From: Armigeres subalbatus
Taxonomy: Eukaryota; Arthropoda; Insecta; Diptera; Culicidae
Assembly: GCF_024139115.2 (NCBI RefSeq)
Contig: NC_085140.1
Location: 99,584,988 to 99,648,987 of the forward strand
Direction: 5' to 3'
DNA: 64,000 nt
Positions 22,962 to 33,551 of this stretch are shown here, one piece after another. A program made the position numbers and the translations under genes. Each line of letters opens with the position of its first letter. Positions within the stretch are counted from its first letter, which is position 1. The notes below the pieces were generated by a model. That model worked only from the letters and a program-made list of their open reading frames with translations. It was not told the DNA's origin and searched no databases.

Positions 22962-24119
22962 TTTTTTATACCACTACCACCACTAGAAATTCGCGGTTAT
23001 TTGAAAAGTTCATTTTCTTACTTTTTGGACTTAGCCGAAGCAAACAGCCTTTTTCAAGGCTCTAAGAGTTAAAAATAATGTTCTCCTTCAGTCGCTATCG
23101 CACGGATTAGGAGGCCCTTCAGTGGAAGGGCTGAGATGCAGTCTACATCCCCTGCTGGGTCAACTTGTGGCTTATTTCAGGCAGTCCTTCAGTGGGAAGG
23201 TTGCCACTGTCGAGGCTAATATTCCGTGACCGGACAGATACTTCCTGAATTGTTTTTGATGATTCTTGTTCGAGGTAGATTTGATTTCTGTGTCGGTTTG
23301 ATGAGAAGATTTTGCCAAGGAATGGTATGCAACGCCGATTATTTATCCAAAATAGTTGATGTGAGAAATTTGGACATATTATGTATCTTAAAGGCATGGT
23401 CAAGTCAAGTCCTACGTCCACTTAGCGGTTATGTCACAGACATTACCCACGGTTCGTTTTTAGTTTTTAACATTTTAAATTCATTTTTATATTGGAACAT
23501 TCTTACCAAATAATTATTATTGTGTAATGCCGGGCCTTTCTAGGAACGGCTTTTCAAGGAGCGGTATTGGTTGATGTGAGTGCCACACATCACATTTTTC
23601 ACGAAATTATGAAATACACTGTATGTTAACAGTTACACGAAGATCCACACTAGAACACATTCACCAAACTTTTCCTGCTCTTTCAATGCAACCTAATTTT
23701 GATACTAAATAACCGAACACTGTGGCTGTCTCTGTCTAAATCCAGAAAGCAGCTCAAAATATTTGTTGAAATACCGTACATTGCTTGAAAGCTTTTCCAA
23801 TACCCCTTTAACACTGTCATTATAACCGCACTGATTCATTGGGATTCGTCAACAGGACTGACACAGAAGCTTCAGCATATCATTTACTTTTAAACATATC
23901 TTTTAACACATGGCGATATATGGAACATCCAAACAACCGAAACATTTTTTCTCACCATCCGAACGCATACGCGGAATCAACAAAACGCGCAGCAGCAAAT
24001 TTTCTAAGCTGCCATCCTTGGGCACGGACTACTTCGGTTTTTTTTTCTCATTAGAATTTCTCCCAACTTGCCCTAATATTGTATTTTGACAATTTTCCCA
24101 ACTTTTCTTTTAAAATTTA
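22962..24119. other. Unassigned DNA
   Basis: It contains two CCTTCAGTGGAAGGGCTGAG / CCTTCAGTGGGAAGGTTGCC hairpin-like repeats (23117, 23188). Nothing recognised as a gene. The 95-codon frames at 23143-23513 lie on both strands over the same bases. Confidence 0.4.
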
Positions 24120-24506
24120 CTAACCTTTTGCATATAGAAACACAGCTGATCCCAATACGAATCGATTGGAGAGGAAATCTCGCAAATCGGTCATCCTCTT
24201 CGTGAGTTCACTGCCAAAAATATCTATATAAGATATATGTGTCGCCGTTATAAATTTTTGCAATAGCTCCACCCTAATATAATCGATGTAGAACCACACA
24301 TAAATTAAATAATTGCTAATTCGACACCACACATAAAGTTTATTTGGATATATATTTTATAAGTAGTTCGCGTGGAGAAGGGTTATGTGTGCGCTGATAT
24401 AAATCATAAGTTAAATCTATGGATTTTTGCCAATAAATATGTGTGGATTTTTAGTAGTGTGTATTGCCCCAAAGAAAATGCAAACGATTTTTTATATATA
24501 TAGAAG
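24120..24506 (-). mobile_element. Helitron 5'-end fragments
   Basis: 24140-24240 resembles the 5' region of the Helitron at 41808 and of arm A (CAGCTGATCCCAATACGAATCGATT and following, seen in 18-25-base blocks). A second start, minus TCTATATATATAAAAAATCG, lies at 24506. Both are truncated pieces without 3' ends. Confidence 0.5.
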
Positions 24507-24902
24507 AAGTAAGAGAAGAAGAATAGATAGAAGAAAGATAGGAGAAGGTGATCGGTTGTCGGCACCCGTCGTAACTTTTGACAGAAGACATATGTAGTCA
24601 TTCTGACATTTGCCATTGCCATACGTGTGCTATGTAAGCACGATCTTGTTGTGTCCTTTTCTGAAGCATATAGAAACGAAACAAAGCGTTTTACAAAGAA
24701 AACCTTTTTTGTCAAGTGAAAACCCACTTTAAAGTTTTTCTTGGTCATTTGATTAGTGTTATAAACCGAAGTAAAACGATCGAAATGGTGAGCGCATTAC
24801 GTATTTACAAAGCAAATTTACTCTATTTTGTGATTCATAATTGAATGCCACCGTAGCGGTCGCAATTTAACTATTATTTTCACTTTTCAAAAGGGCTACT
24901 TA

Positions 24903-25434
24903 ACTTGGTTGTCGGCACCCCGGTGATTGTCAAGGGAAATCATCAGTTGATTGCCTAATTTCAGGCTATAAGCTAAGTTGTTAGCAAAACTAACAATTTT
25001 TAAAATCTTTATGAAATGTGTACAATTCAAGTACATGTACACTGACCCCACAATCTTGGGTCACACACTAATATGGATCATTTCCATTTGATCATCATGC
25101 AAAAATGAGTGACTAATAATTCTCGCTTAACTTTTCAAAAGGACCTAAGTAACATTTTTTTCATGAATTAATTTGAATAGCGCAATCAACTTAACAACAT
25201 GAAAGCTATTGATTGCTGTATTCAAATTAATTCATGAAAAAAATGTTACTTAGGACCTTTTGAAAAGTTAAGCGAGAATTGTTACAAAGTGACCCATATA
25301 TGTGGGATCAGTGTACATGTAATAAATTTCATTGCTATTGACACAATAAATCTTGATCTTTCCAGCCATAACGCTCCCACTTCATAGTTTTTCATTTTGA
25401 GTGTTTTTTTAGGGTGCCGACAACCGACCACCTT
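24903..25434. mobile_element. Candidate MITE with GGTTGTCGGCACCC ends
   Basis: GGTTGTCGGCACCC at 24908 faces its reverse complement GGGTGCCGACAACC at 25412. The same motif also occurs direct at 24551 and inverted (one change) at 25567. The pairs are roughly concentric around the palindrome at 25032-25321, suggesting nested copies of one MITE family. Confidence 0.5.
25032..25321. repeat. Snap-back palindrome
   Basis: The core arms (25118-25190 and 25208-25281) pair at about 69 of 72 positions around a 19-base spacer. An outer pair TACATGTACACTGACCCCAC / GTGGGATCAGTGTACATGTA extends it. The left arm has ~50 extra bases. Confidence 0.85.
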
Positions 25435-25634
25435 TTTCGAAATGGCATAAAATCAACGCTTAACAAAATTGTTAATAAAAATTTTCCAATAGATGAAATA
25501 AATCAAATCTCCCAACCAGTTATTAGTCAATAGCAATTGGACGAAAGCTATGGACCGAAAACAAAAGGGTGCCGCCAACCGACCACCTTCCTCTACACAA
25601 AATATGTCCATTGATGATTCATACAAACTATATT

Positions 25635-25776
25635 TCTAGACCAACATTTGAAAAGGGCGTAGCAGCCAAAATTTATTCCTTCTGATTCTTCGTCTACATA
25701 TAAAGCTTTATAGGTAGACGAAGAATCAGAAGGAATAAATGTTGGCTGTTACGCCCTTTTCAAATGTTGGTCTAGA
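25635..25776. repeat. Near-perfect 142-base hairpin
   Basis: TCTAGACCAACATTTGAAAA at 25635 is mirrored at 25776. The stem is ~63 bp with very few mismatches around a 16-base loop (ATATAAAGCTTTATAG). Confidence 0.9.
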
Positions 25777-27428
25777 TTTGATCATTTGAACACGTTTTTC
25801 AACGATAAATTTTGGTGTAAAATTTCATGGTTCAGAAAAATGTCTCCTAGTACCGGAAACTACTTTATCATGTTTAAATGTGTCTAAATTCCTGTTACAT
25901 GAGTAAAGACATCATTCAGAATAGTAATATTTTTCAAATATATTAAGTTGTAAATATTAGAAATTATTAGTGGAGCTTATTTGACTCTTCAGCTAAATGT
26001 TTTTCATCCTAATCCAAGTTCCCACCTTTTTCAATGTCCTCTTCAATTTTTGTTTCTGCTAATTTCTGTGGCTTTTTCAGCAAGAAGAAACAATTGAATT
26101 GAAGTAAGTGTAACAAAACAGGTGTGAAGAATTTTTATTCAACTTCAAATTTTGTACAAAGATTATAACATGAAGATCTGATATTCCATGCCGTTAGAAG
26201 CCTTTTCAATAGCTTCCTTTAATAAAATGAAGGAGGGAGCTCTGCAAGTAGTGTCGTTTTAATAAGTGTCCGGTATTGGGAGGTGTCCGGCGCTGGGAGA
26301 TCTCCACCTAAATAGTTAATGATCCGCCTCACGAAACGATCTTTCACACACGCCCCGTACGAGAAGTTTGAAACTTCAAACTGCTTGTAATTGAATTGAA
26401 AATTTAGGAGCAAAACAGCAAATGTTATCGTTCAAGCATAGGGGAGCGCGAAAGTCAAAATTTCAATCACTCTAGGCTCTAACCAAATTAATTATCTTAT
26501 GATCTGTTTTACGTCAAGTAACAATTTCCAGGCTTCTTGGATTTATCTAATTCTTATTGCGGACTTATGACAGCAATCACGAAGCTGATTGCACAGTTTT
26601 ATTGGCGCTCTTATTGCTATCAATAAACCTCCCATAAATCTGCTGAAAAATACTTAAAACGTCAAATGCCTATTGACCATATGAACAGATCTATGATAGT
26701 GATGAAGAGCGTAATAAATCTAATTTTCAACGTTCGAATAAAGCTACAATTTTTGGTCATAATGTGGTCAAATGAATTACCCCCATAAAAATGTTTGTAT
26801 TGCGAAGAGTTTATGACGGTGTTTTATAAAAGCAAAAATTTTCTGATCAAAAGAGAGCTTAAAATATTCATCTTCATGAAGCAACTTCGGTCCGAATTTT
26901 GACAAACATCGCATGAATATTCAAAACATAGAATGACATAGTCAGACGACTACTCCACGAACTCATTTATTCGACTGTCACTGAATGTGTTTACTATGTG
27001 CAGAAAAAAACTTAATTAGCATTGTTTATGTTGATGTTTACCGCTGAAAGTGCCTCGCAGATGAAAATGGGATTCAGTCCTGTGTGATAAATCATTTTAC
27101 TCATTTGAAACGTGTTCAGATTTCGGATAATTTATCAATTTGTAAAATGTGCATAAATATTCAATGACTAATATTCAACTGAATATTGACTGTCCAGAGC
27201 CGACTATGAATGTGTCGGAAGTGAACTGAAAAATGAAGAAAAATGGACTTCACTAAAAAATTTCGATTATTTTACACTGTTACGTTTGATTTGTTCAATA
27301 TTGTACGATGCATTATGTCTTTAAAAAATGTTAAATCGCAATTAAGAAAATCATTATACCACTCATCGCCATCGAAATCGCAACCGTTTCTTCACCGTGT
27401 ATCACCAAAAAATGAACCGCCAATTTGA
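25777..27428. other. Unassigned AT-rich DNA
   Basis: No gene or element recognised. Part of it (26890-27240) has the AATATTC-rich look of an LTR U3, but no ends were found. Confidence 0.4.
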
Positions 27429-27528
27429 ATGCAGTTTTGCACTGCACACCTCTGCTGACACTGAATAACATCGCAAAGTCGCAAAGCGACGCGGCAAAAA
27501 TGCAATTTACGAACACACGCACACCACG

Positions 27529-28001
27529 ATGACCAACAGCAGCAAAGAGCCATCGGTTATTCCTGCGCGATTGGTACCGGTAACCGGCTTCATACCGCCA
27601 TCGCGTCGTCGGAAAAAGTTTTCTGGCAAACGCACGAGGTGCAAAAAGTGCTTTAGCAAGCGAGTGGCGAAAAGTGATTCGGGGGGAGTGCGGCGCAGAT
27701 CCCGACCGCTAGGAAAAGCACTCGCGCAAATCCCGACCGCTAGGAAACGCACTCAGAGAAACGTGTGAAAACCACCCCTTCTTCCGTTCGGCAGAAGCAA
27801 TCTTCCATCCATTCCGGTGGACCAAAGCCGCCAAGAGCATTCGTCGATTTGAACAGGTTTCAGCGGACAGAAGAACTCCATTCCGAAGATTTGACGAAGA
27901 CGGTTCCCGTGACACAGCAAACGACGACGACCTGTCGCATTGGAGGCCATCGTTTCAGTCTAAAGGCATCTTGGCAGCGCAAAAATCACTCCACTGATTG
28001 G
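27529..28001 (+). CDS. Candidate first exon/leader of an unidentified spliced gene
   Basis: 27529-27768 encodes 79 residues, Lys/Arg-rich, with a CKKC pair (SRRRKKFSGKRTRCKKCFSK) and a stop at 27766. It is followed by an overlapping frame from 27765. The region ends in a strong donor TTGG|GTAAGTGCC at 28001. A direct repeat TCCCGACCGCTAGGAAA (27696, 27733) lies inside. GC content is higher than the surroundings. It could be a host 5' exon or the leader of a retroelement whose LTR starts near 28434. No homologue recognised, and the overlapping frames argue against certainty. Confidence 0.25.
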
Positions 28002-28433
28002 GTAAGTGCCTCTAAAACAATGTGCGAACAGTCGTTTAACGGTGGACATACATCCACAGGGTTTTTGTACTGGACTTTGTTTTTATGCCGGATTTTGTTA
28101 TCGTGCCGGATCGAATTCGTCCGCCGTCGGCGCGCGATCGTTGCTGTTTGGCTGGAGGAAAGGGGCGTGCTAACCTCGGCGAGGGCATCGTAGCTATCGG
28201 TGGGGACCGGCTTCGAAACCGTCGAGTGGTGTGCATTGGTGCCAGTTTGGTGACTGGTGTACGGAGACATCGAAGACTGCCTCGGAGGGACCCCATCCAG
28301 CAACCCGGTCGTACTGGACGGCCAGAGGGGTCTCCAGCAGAGGAGTACCGTCGGTGAGAACCTCGGGAACGGCATGCGAGATGATCGCAGCACAGGCGAA
28401 ACGTAGGGGGACGCCCCGTTAGGTGGTACCGTG

Positions 28434-28668
28434 AGTACTGAACAAATGTTAGTTTGTAAGATGGAAGAAGTAGAGAAGAGGAAGTAAGACGAAGAGAGTA
28501 GGGATGAGAAGGCAGTTAGAGGAAGATTAGGGCAAATGCCCCAAATATATGTATTGATTTGAGATTTGTGGCTTTATTTGTTTTGTTGGTGCTTTAGCCC
28601 TCCAGTCTTAGTTGCTTTTTGTCCGTTTTGGTAGTTCTGCTCTACCCGCTACCGGAAGCTCGCAATAC
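28434..28668 (+). mobile_element. Probable short LTR of a gypsy-like element
   Basis: It lies directly upstream of a tRNA-Lys primer site. The ends AGTACTG and CAATACT form short imperfect inverted repeats. Length ~235 bp. Purine-rich AGAAG repeats occupy the first half. After the primer site no gag is visible before the 330-bp repeat at 28993, so the element is truncated. Confidence 0.45.
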
Positions 28669-28686
28669 TGGCGCCCAACGTGGGGC
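28669..28686 (+). promoter_or_regulatory. Primer-binding site for tRNA-Lys
   Basis: TGGCGCCCAACGTGGGGC is the complement of the insect tRNA-Lys 3' end plus CCA (recalled). This is the primer used by gypsy-type elements. Confidence 0.75.
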
Positions 28687-28992
28687 CCGAACCAGTGTAA
28701 CAAGCCCCACGTTACAATCAACATGTAACAATTAACAAATTAAAATAATGCACGTTCTCTCCTGGTGCCCTGAGAGAGACGGCTAGGTGGTGCCCACCAG
28801 TGATGGTTTCACTCGGTTCAATGAACGTTCATTTTGGAATTATTCCCGAATCAATCGACGCAGAGCATGAGTGGGCCTGATTCATTTTCTCTGCTGAGAG
28901 CAGATGTGGTTGCAGACACTCCGAATGAATCCTGCTTATGAGTAAACATACTCCGATCGCGTGTGTGTGGTAATTGCTGCCCGGGTGAATCG

Positions 28993-29322
28993 TGTGATGA
29001 TTGAGTCGGCAGCAAACATTGGCTGTTCATTATCGTTTCTTGATTCGATCCAGCCTTCAGTCTCGGGACATTCGATAGGATCATATTATGAAAATGTGAT
29101 TCGACTCTCACTCATATTGTTCGGCAAAGGACGCTTCTTAGACGGTACGGACGGTACCTAGCGCAACAAGAATTTTGCTTTTATCGGCTTTGAAGCGTAC
29201 GTTGCTTGAATTGGATACAAAATGGGTGCATGAAAATTGGCTTACGTAACAATCGTTTGACTTGATCAAATCAAAACATTGGCTTTGTTTTAACTTGTTT
29301 CCTCGCAATTTTGGAGACGCAC
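28993..29322 (+). repeat. 330-bp direct repeat, copy 1 (left of arm B)
   Basis: It runs from TGTGATGATTGAGTCGGCAG to TTTTGGAGACGCAC. The identical-looking sequence of the same length is at 31163-31492. Between the two lies exactly arm B. It does not flank arm A. The frames within (28961, 29138) are not convincing genes. Confidence 0.9.
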
Positions 29323-31162
29323 GTTTAAAATCTTTAAACACAGCGTAACGCGGTCGTTTCGAATATTTTGGAATGACACCCGGTATAGTAAAGAGAGACG
29401 TAAGTCCTACGTCAAAAAAAAAACTATACGCGCTGGATTTCAAATCCGGAAGTTTGTTTATGGATCCATTATCCATTCGATAATGGTAGCATAAACAGGC
29501 GGGGCTTATTGTAAGCAAAAGTGACTTCGGACTTGTCATGAAATACCAGGCAGTCTGAAATGGGTCACTAGAGCTACAGTAGAGCTAGAACCTTCTAACT
29601 CCCGGACTAAATCTGACTGTAAAACAGTCAGCTTTTTTCCATAACATCACTGCCAGCCAGTGCCAGGGGGGGTTAGAATGGAGACACAGAGACAAAGAAG
29701 TTGTGAGAAATCCTAATGCGATCGCTCGAAACATGATCTAGAGTGCGGCGTCGCAATCAACGCAGAAAATGACATTTCGAACGTTAAACGTAAAAACCCG
29801 AGCAACGCAGGGTACGTTCTGCTAGTCTCTCTATATAAAAATGAGTTAGCATTTCCTTTGAGGCAATATAACTAACGAACGGATAAACCGATTTGGAAGA
29901 TTTTCTCACTAATCGATTCGTCTTGGGATCAGCTGTTTGTATATATGAAAACATAGAACATTTCGCCGGGAAAGTGGAACAAAGGTAAAAATACATTGTT
30001 TTCATCAGTTCTTAAGAAAACAATCAAGCTCAAACTGAAACCGATCTAGAGTGCGACGTTGCAATCATCTAAACCAGGGCTGCCCAACGTACGGCCCGCG
30101 GGCCGGATGCGGTCCCGGCTCCATTTTATGTGGCCCGCGGTGGCGTGTAAGAAAAATAACCTCATAATCGGCCCGCCAGCTTCTCTATCTGGCTCTAGAA
30201 GCTCTTTTATGAATCACTAGCAGACCCGGCGAAGTTCGTTTCACCTAAAATTGATTTATTATCTGATTAGTTTTCGAGTTATGCCGAAATTTCTGTTCAA
30301 TTTCTATGGGAGCCCCCTTTCCAGAAGAGGGTGGGGTTTCGAACCAACACGTAAACATATTTTCCTTCCAAAATCTCCACATGCCAGATTTAGTTCCATT
30401 CAGAAGTTCAGAAGTTTCCGATTCATCCCGATACTCTGCTCTTCGATCAATTTACCATAGATACGACGTAGTTTTTTGCTAGTATTTATTAGTATTTCTT
30501 TATACTGTCAATAGTTTAGAGTTGGTCGCCCCTTGGTCAGAATGGTTTATGTTCTCGTTGAGAAAAGGAAGGTCGGTTTGCTTAATTTGTTCGGAAAGTA
30601 TTGCTATACTGCCGTGAATCGCATATCTGTCCCATCTTTGGTGGGTTTCCTATTCGTATGGGACAAATATGCGATTCACGGCAGTATATTGAAGGCTTAA
30701 AATCTGAATCCAAGCATTCTATGAAATATATTTTAAAGGGCCTAGGTAGCAAACAAACGTTGATTCAAATTCAGTCGCGCTCAATCAATTAAAATTTTCA
30801 TTTATTGATACAAATTATTGGTACAGTGGATTATAGAAGCAACAAACTCTCTTCACTCGAGCAACATACGATGTCAGACAATGCAATACCGACCAAATTT
30901 GCTGTTAGTAAGATTTTGGAAAAACGGATGAAACCCTTCCAGGACGTAGAGCGACTTGTTAAGGACTTGACTAAGGATGACATGTTAAGGAATGCATTTC
31001 GATTGTTGTTGAAATCGTGTGCCCTAGGGAAATAGCTTCCTTCAGTAGCATTAGTTTGCGCGAAACATGGTGAACAGTAAAAGCATTATAATTATAGTAA
31101 AAGTTCTTGCAGAAGATTTAAAAGTTACGTTACGCAGCGGTGGTGGATGAAGAAGCATAAAA
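29323..31162 (-). repeat. Arm B of the 1.84-kb inverted repeat
   Basis: Reverse complement of 19786-21619. Scattered differences include a CA/AC swap near 30350 and single-base changes in the homopolymer near 29638. It contains the mirror Helitron ends (29821, 30217) and the hairpin at 30605. Confidence 0.9.
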
Positions 31163-31492
31163 TGTGATGATTGAGTCGGCAGCAAACATTGGCTGTTCAT
31201 TATCGTTTCTTGATTCGATCCAGCCTTCAGTCTCGGGACATTCGATAGGATCATATTATGAAAATGTGATTCGACTCTCACTCATATTGTTCGGCAAAGG
31301 ACGCTTCTTAGACGGTACGGACGGTACCTAGCGCAACAAGAATTTTGCTTTTATCGGCTTTGAAGCGTACGTTGCTTGAATTGGATACAAAATGGGTGCA
31401 TGAAAATTGGCTTACGTAACAATCGTTTGACTTGATCAAATCAAAACATTGGCTTTGTTTTAACTTGTTTCCTCGCAATTTTGGAGACGCAC
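31163..31492 (+). repeat. 330-bp direct repeat, copy 2 (right of arm B)
   Basis: Same length and, as far as read, same sequence as 28993-29322. Downstream flank is ATTTCGGTTTAGTGC, upstream flank is the end of arm B. Confidence 0.9.
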
Positions 31493-31849
31493 ATTTCGGT
31501 TTAGTGCATCAGCATGCATATTGCCAGTAAGCATGTGGCGTGATACTTTTTCAAAGACATTTTTGTTTTCAGTCGCATATAGAATATTTAATATATATTT
31601 ATATAAACGCTTTTCAAATTGGTAATTCCTCATTAATATTTTACCGCTATGTCCATGGCACAATTTGCTTCTCACTAAATTCTCTATATATCGCAGACCG
31701 ATGTCGACAGGAAATCGGAGGGCGCTTGTGGGGACTCTAGATGCGATGTGTGTCATACGGGGAATTGTGTGACCATTATCGATGGTCATTTTTTTTTCGC
31801 TATACAAATGGCAAGTGCTTTCAAAGCATTTACGATCTCCTTCTACCAA
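31460..31849 (-). CDS. Unrecognised 129-codon ORF, composite
   Basis: The frame opens after TAA near 31860. The first usable ATG is at 31788 (MTIDNGHTIPRMTHIASRVP). Sequence such as SALRFPVDIGLRYIENLVRS looks protein-like, but no domain, signal peptide or membrane segment is evident. The last ~11 codons run into the 330-bp repeat, so the C-terminus is a junction product and any real gene would be truncated there. It could be a degraded retroelement piece. No function proposed. Confidence 0.3.
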   Translation of the reverse strand: MVEGDRKCFESTCHLYSEKKMTIDNGHTIPRMTHIASRVPTSALRFPVDIGLRYIENLVRSKLCHGHSGKILMRNYQFEKRLYKYILNILYATENKNVFEKVSRHMLTGNMHADALNRNVRLQNCEETS

Positions 31850-33398
31850 ATGCCAGGTAATTTAAAAAAAAGGTTGATTTGACAAAGTTGAGAGAATTTA
31901 TAAAATAATCATTATTTAAAAAATAAGTGCCAAATGGTGGATAACTTACTTACTGCTGAAAAAAATCTCATAAATGAGAAATAAAACAATTTGCAAACCA
32001 ATACTTTGTTTTCGGATGGTTTTGATTTGGGTACATGTAATGAATTCGAGGAGCAGTTCCCCTACATTATGTTTTACATTTGCTTAGCCTTAGCCGTGCG
32101 GTAAACATACGCATTTTGAATGCCATTTTAATTAAAATTCAAACGGATTGTTTAGGGACGTGTACATATATTGGCCGTCATTCCTCTGTATGGTTTTATT
32201 ACTACATATACATTAACAGATTTATCGTGAAGTGCATGCGGGGCGTAGGTAGTGCAAACGGTAGTGCTGTGCTGTCAAAATATCCGATTCATATGGAGAG
32301 ATAACATGCCTGATTGCAATCAAACGAGTGAAATAGGACTCGCTCGCCGAACATTATCGAGCTGCGATTCAACTTGGACGAGTTTCTGTCCTGCTCCGAT
32401 CGGCAGTGAGAGAATCGGGAACCGACTGAAGCCGCTATTCAATACAGTTAAGGAATAAATGAACATGCTTGCAGTCGGGTTCACTCAAATTCATCAAAAT
32501 GAGATCGCATGTGTTGATCCGAATAACGACAACTATAGACGAGTGTGTGTCGAGTGGCGAGAAAATAAATGCTTTTTGCCGATTCTCTCGGGAATCAACC
32601 ATCACTGGTGCCCACTACGGGAAATGACGAGGTTTCATATGAGATTTTGGTCCAACTGCCAAATCCCGCAGATATATTTTTATTGCGCATCGCGCTTTTC
32701 GTCTACAGCAAACAGTTTGCTGTATTCATAGCTGAGCCTTTGCGTAGGATTCTTATCATATTTGGGCACCTCGAATCAATTAATGTCATTTGGCATCAAC
32801 GATTCGATGTCTGTGTCTGGAACAAACTTGGGACAAATCACAACTAAACATTTTATTGCCTACTTTCAGGCTTTCCACTTGAGTCCAGACACCGAATCAA
32901 CAAATAAAACATACACAATATAGCACAAACGTTATAGACTCGATCATTCACAACTATTCGAACACAAAAAAACCAACCGTAACAACACTCTGGATCAAAT
33001 TCCATGATGGCCATATTGAAAACGGAAAAGCATTTCGCAGTCAGTGAAATATATCACTGAAATGCATGATTTAACGAAATTTTCACCGCTTATCATACTT
33101 TTTCCGATAAATAATTTTATTAATTAATAGTTTGGGCAAAATACTAATAGATTTAGTGGACATCCTAGATGTTGTGGTAATCAATATTTTCGATTTATTT
33201 CCCGGAACTACGTTATATGGCCGGCGCGTGGTATTCAACCTTATTTTTTTCACAACATTTGACCATAAAATCGGAAGCGCACTTCTTTTTAATGGTAGTG
33301 AATCGAAATAACAACCTGAATTAAATTATTATTTTGTTGTCATCATCATAATTTTCATCAACAATCCATTTTGTTATTATTTTTCTGCAAAAATTTGT
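31850..33398. other. Unassigned DNA
   Basis: Several overlapping frames of 68-92 codons (32252-32847) show no recognisable family. The 17 bases CCTTAGCCGTGCGGTAA at 32088 match the SINE 5' end, but the match stops there. Confidence 0.4.
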
Positions 33399-33551
33399 TT
33401 AAGACCTTCAGCGTCAATGAAACAATGAGTCAACCTCAAGAAAAAAAAATCACAAAAAATCAAAATTCAGATGGTATTTAAAAAGTTATGAAAGTTCGGA
33501 TTAACCGAGAAATTAATGAAATTCAACCGCGTAAAAAAAACCTGAGTATAC
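33399..33551. mobile_element. Truncated MITE copy
   Basis: Similar to the interior and right end of the intact MITE at 63258-63447: TTTAAGACCTTCAGCGTCAA, GGTTAACCGAGAAATTAATG-like and GCGTAAAAAAAACCTG. The left terminal repeat is missing. Confidence 0.7.

Noticed and set aside
32088..32104. SINE copy
   Set aside because: Only 17 bases match the SINE 5' end; no B box or tail follows.
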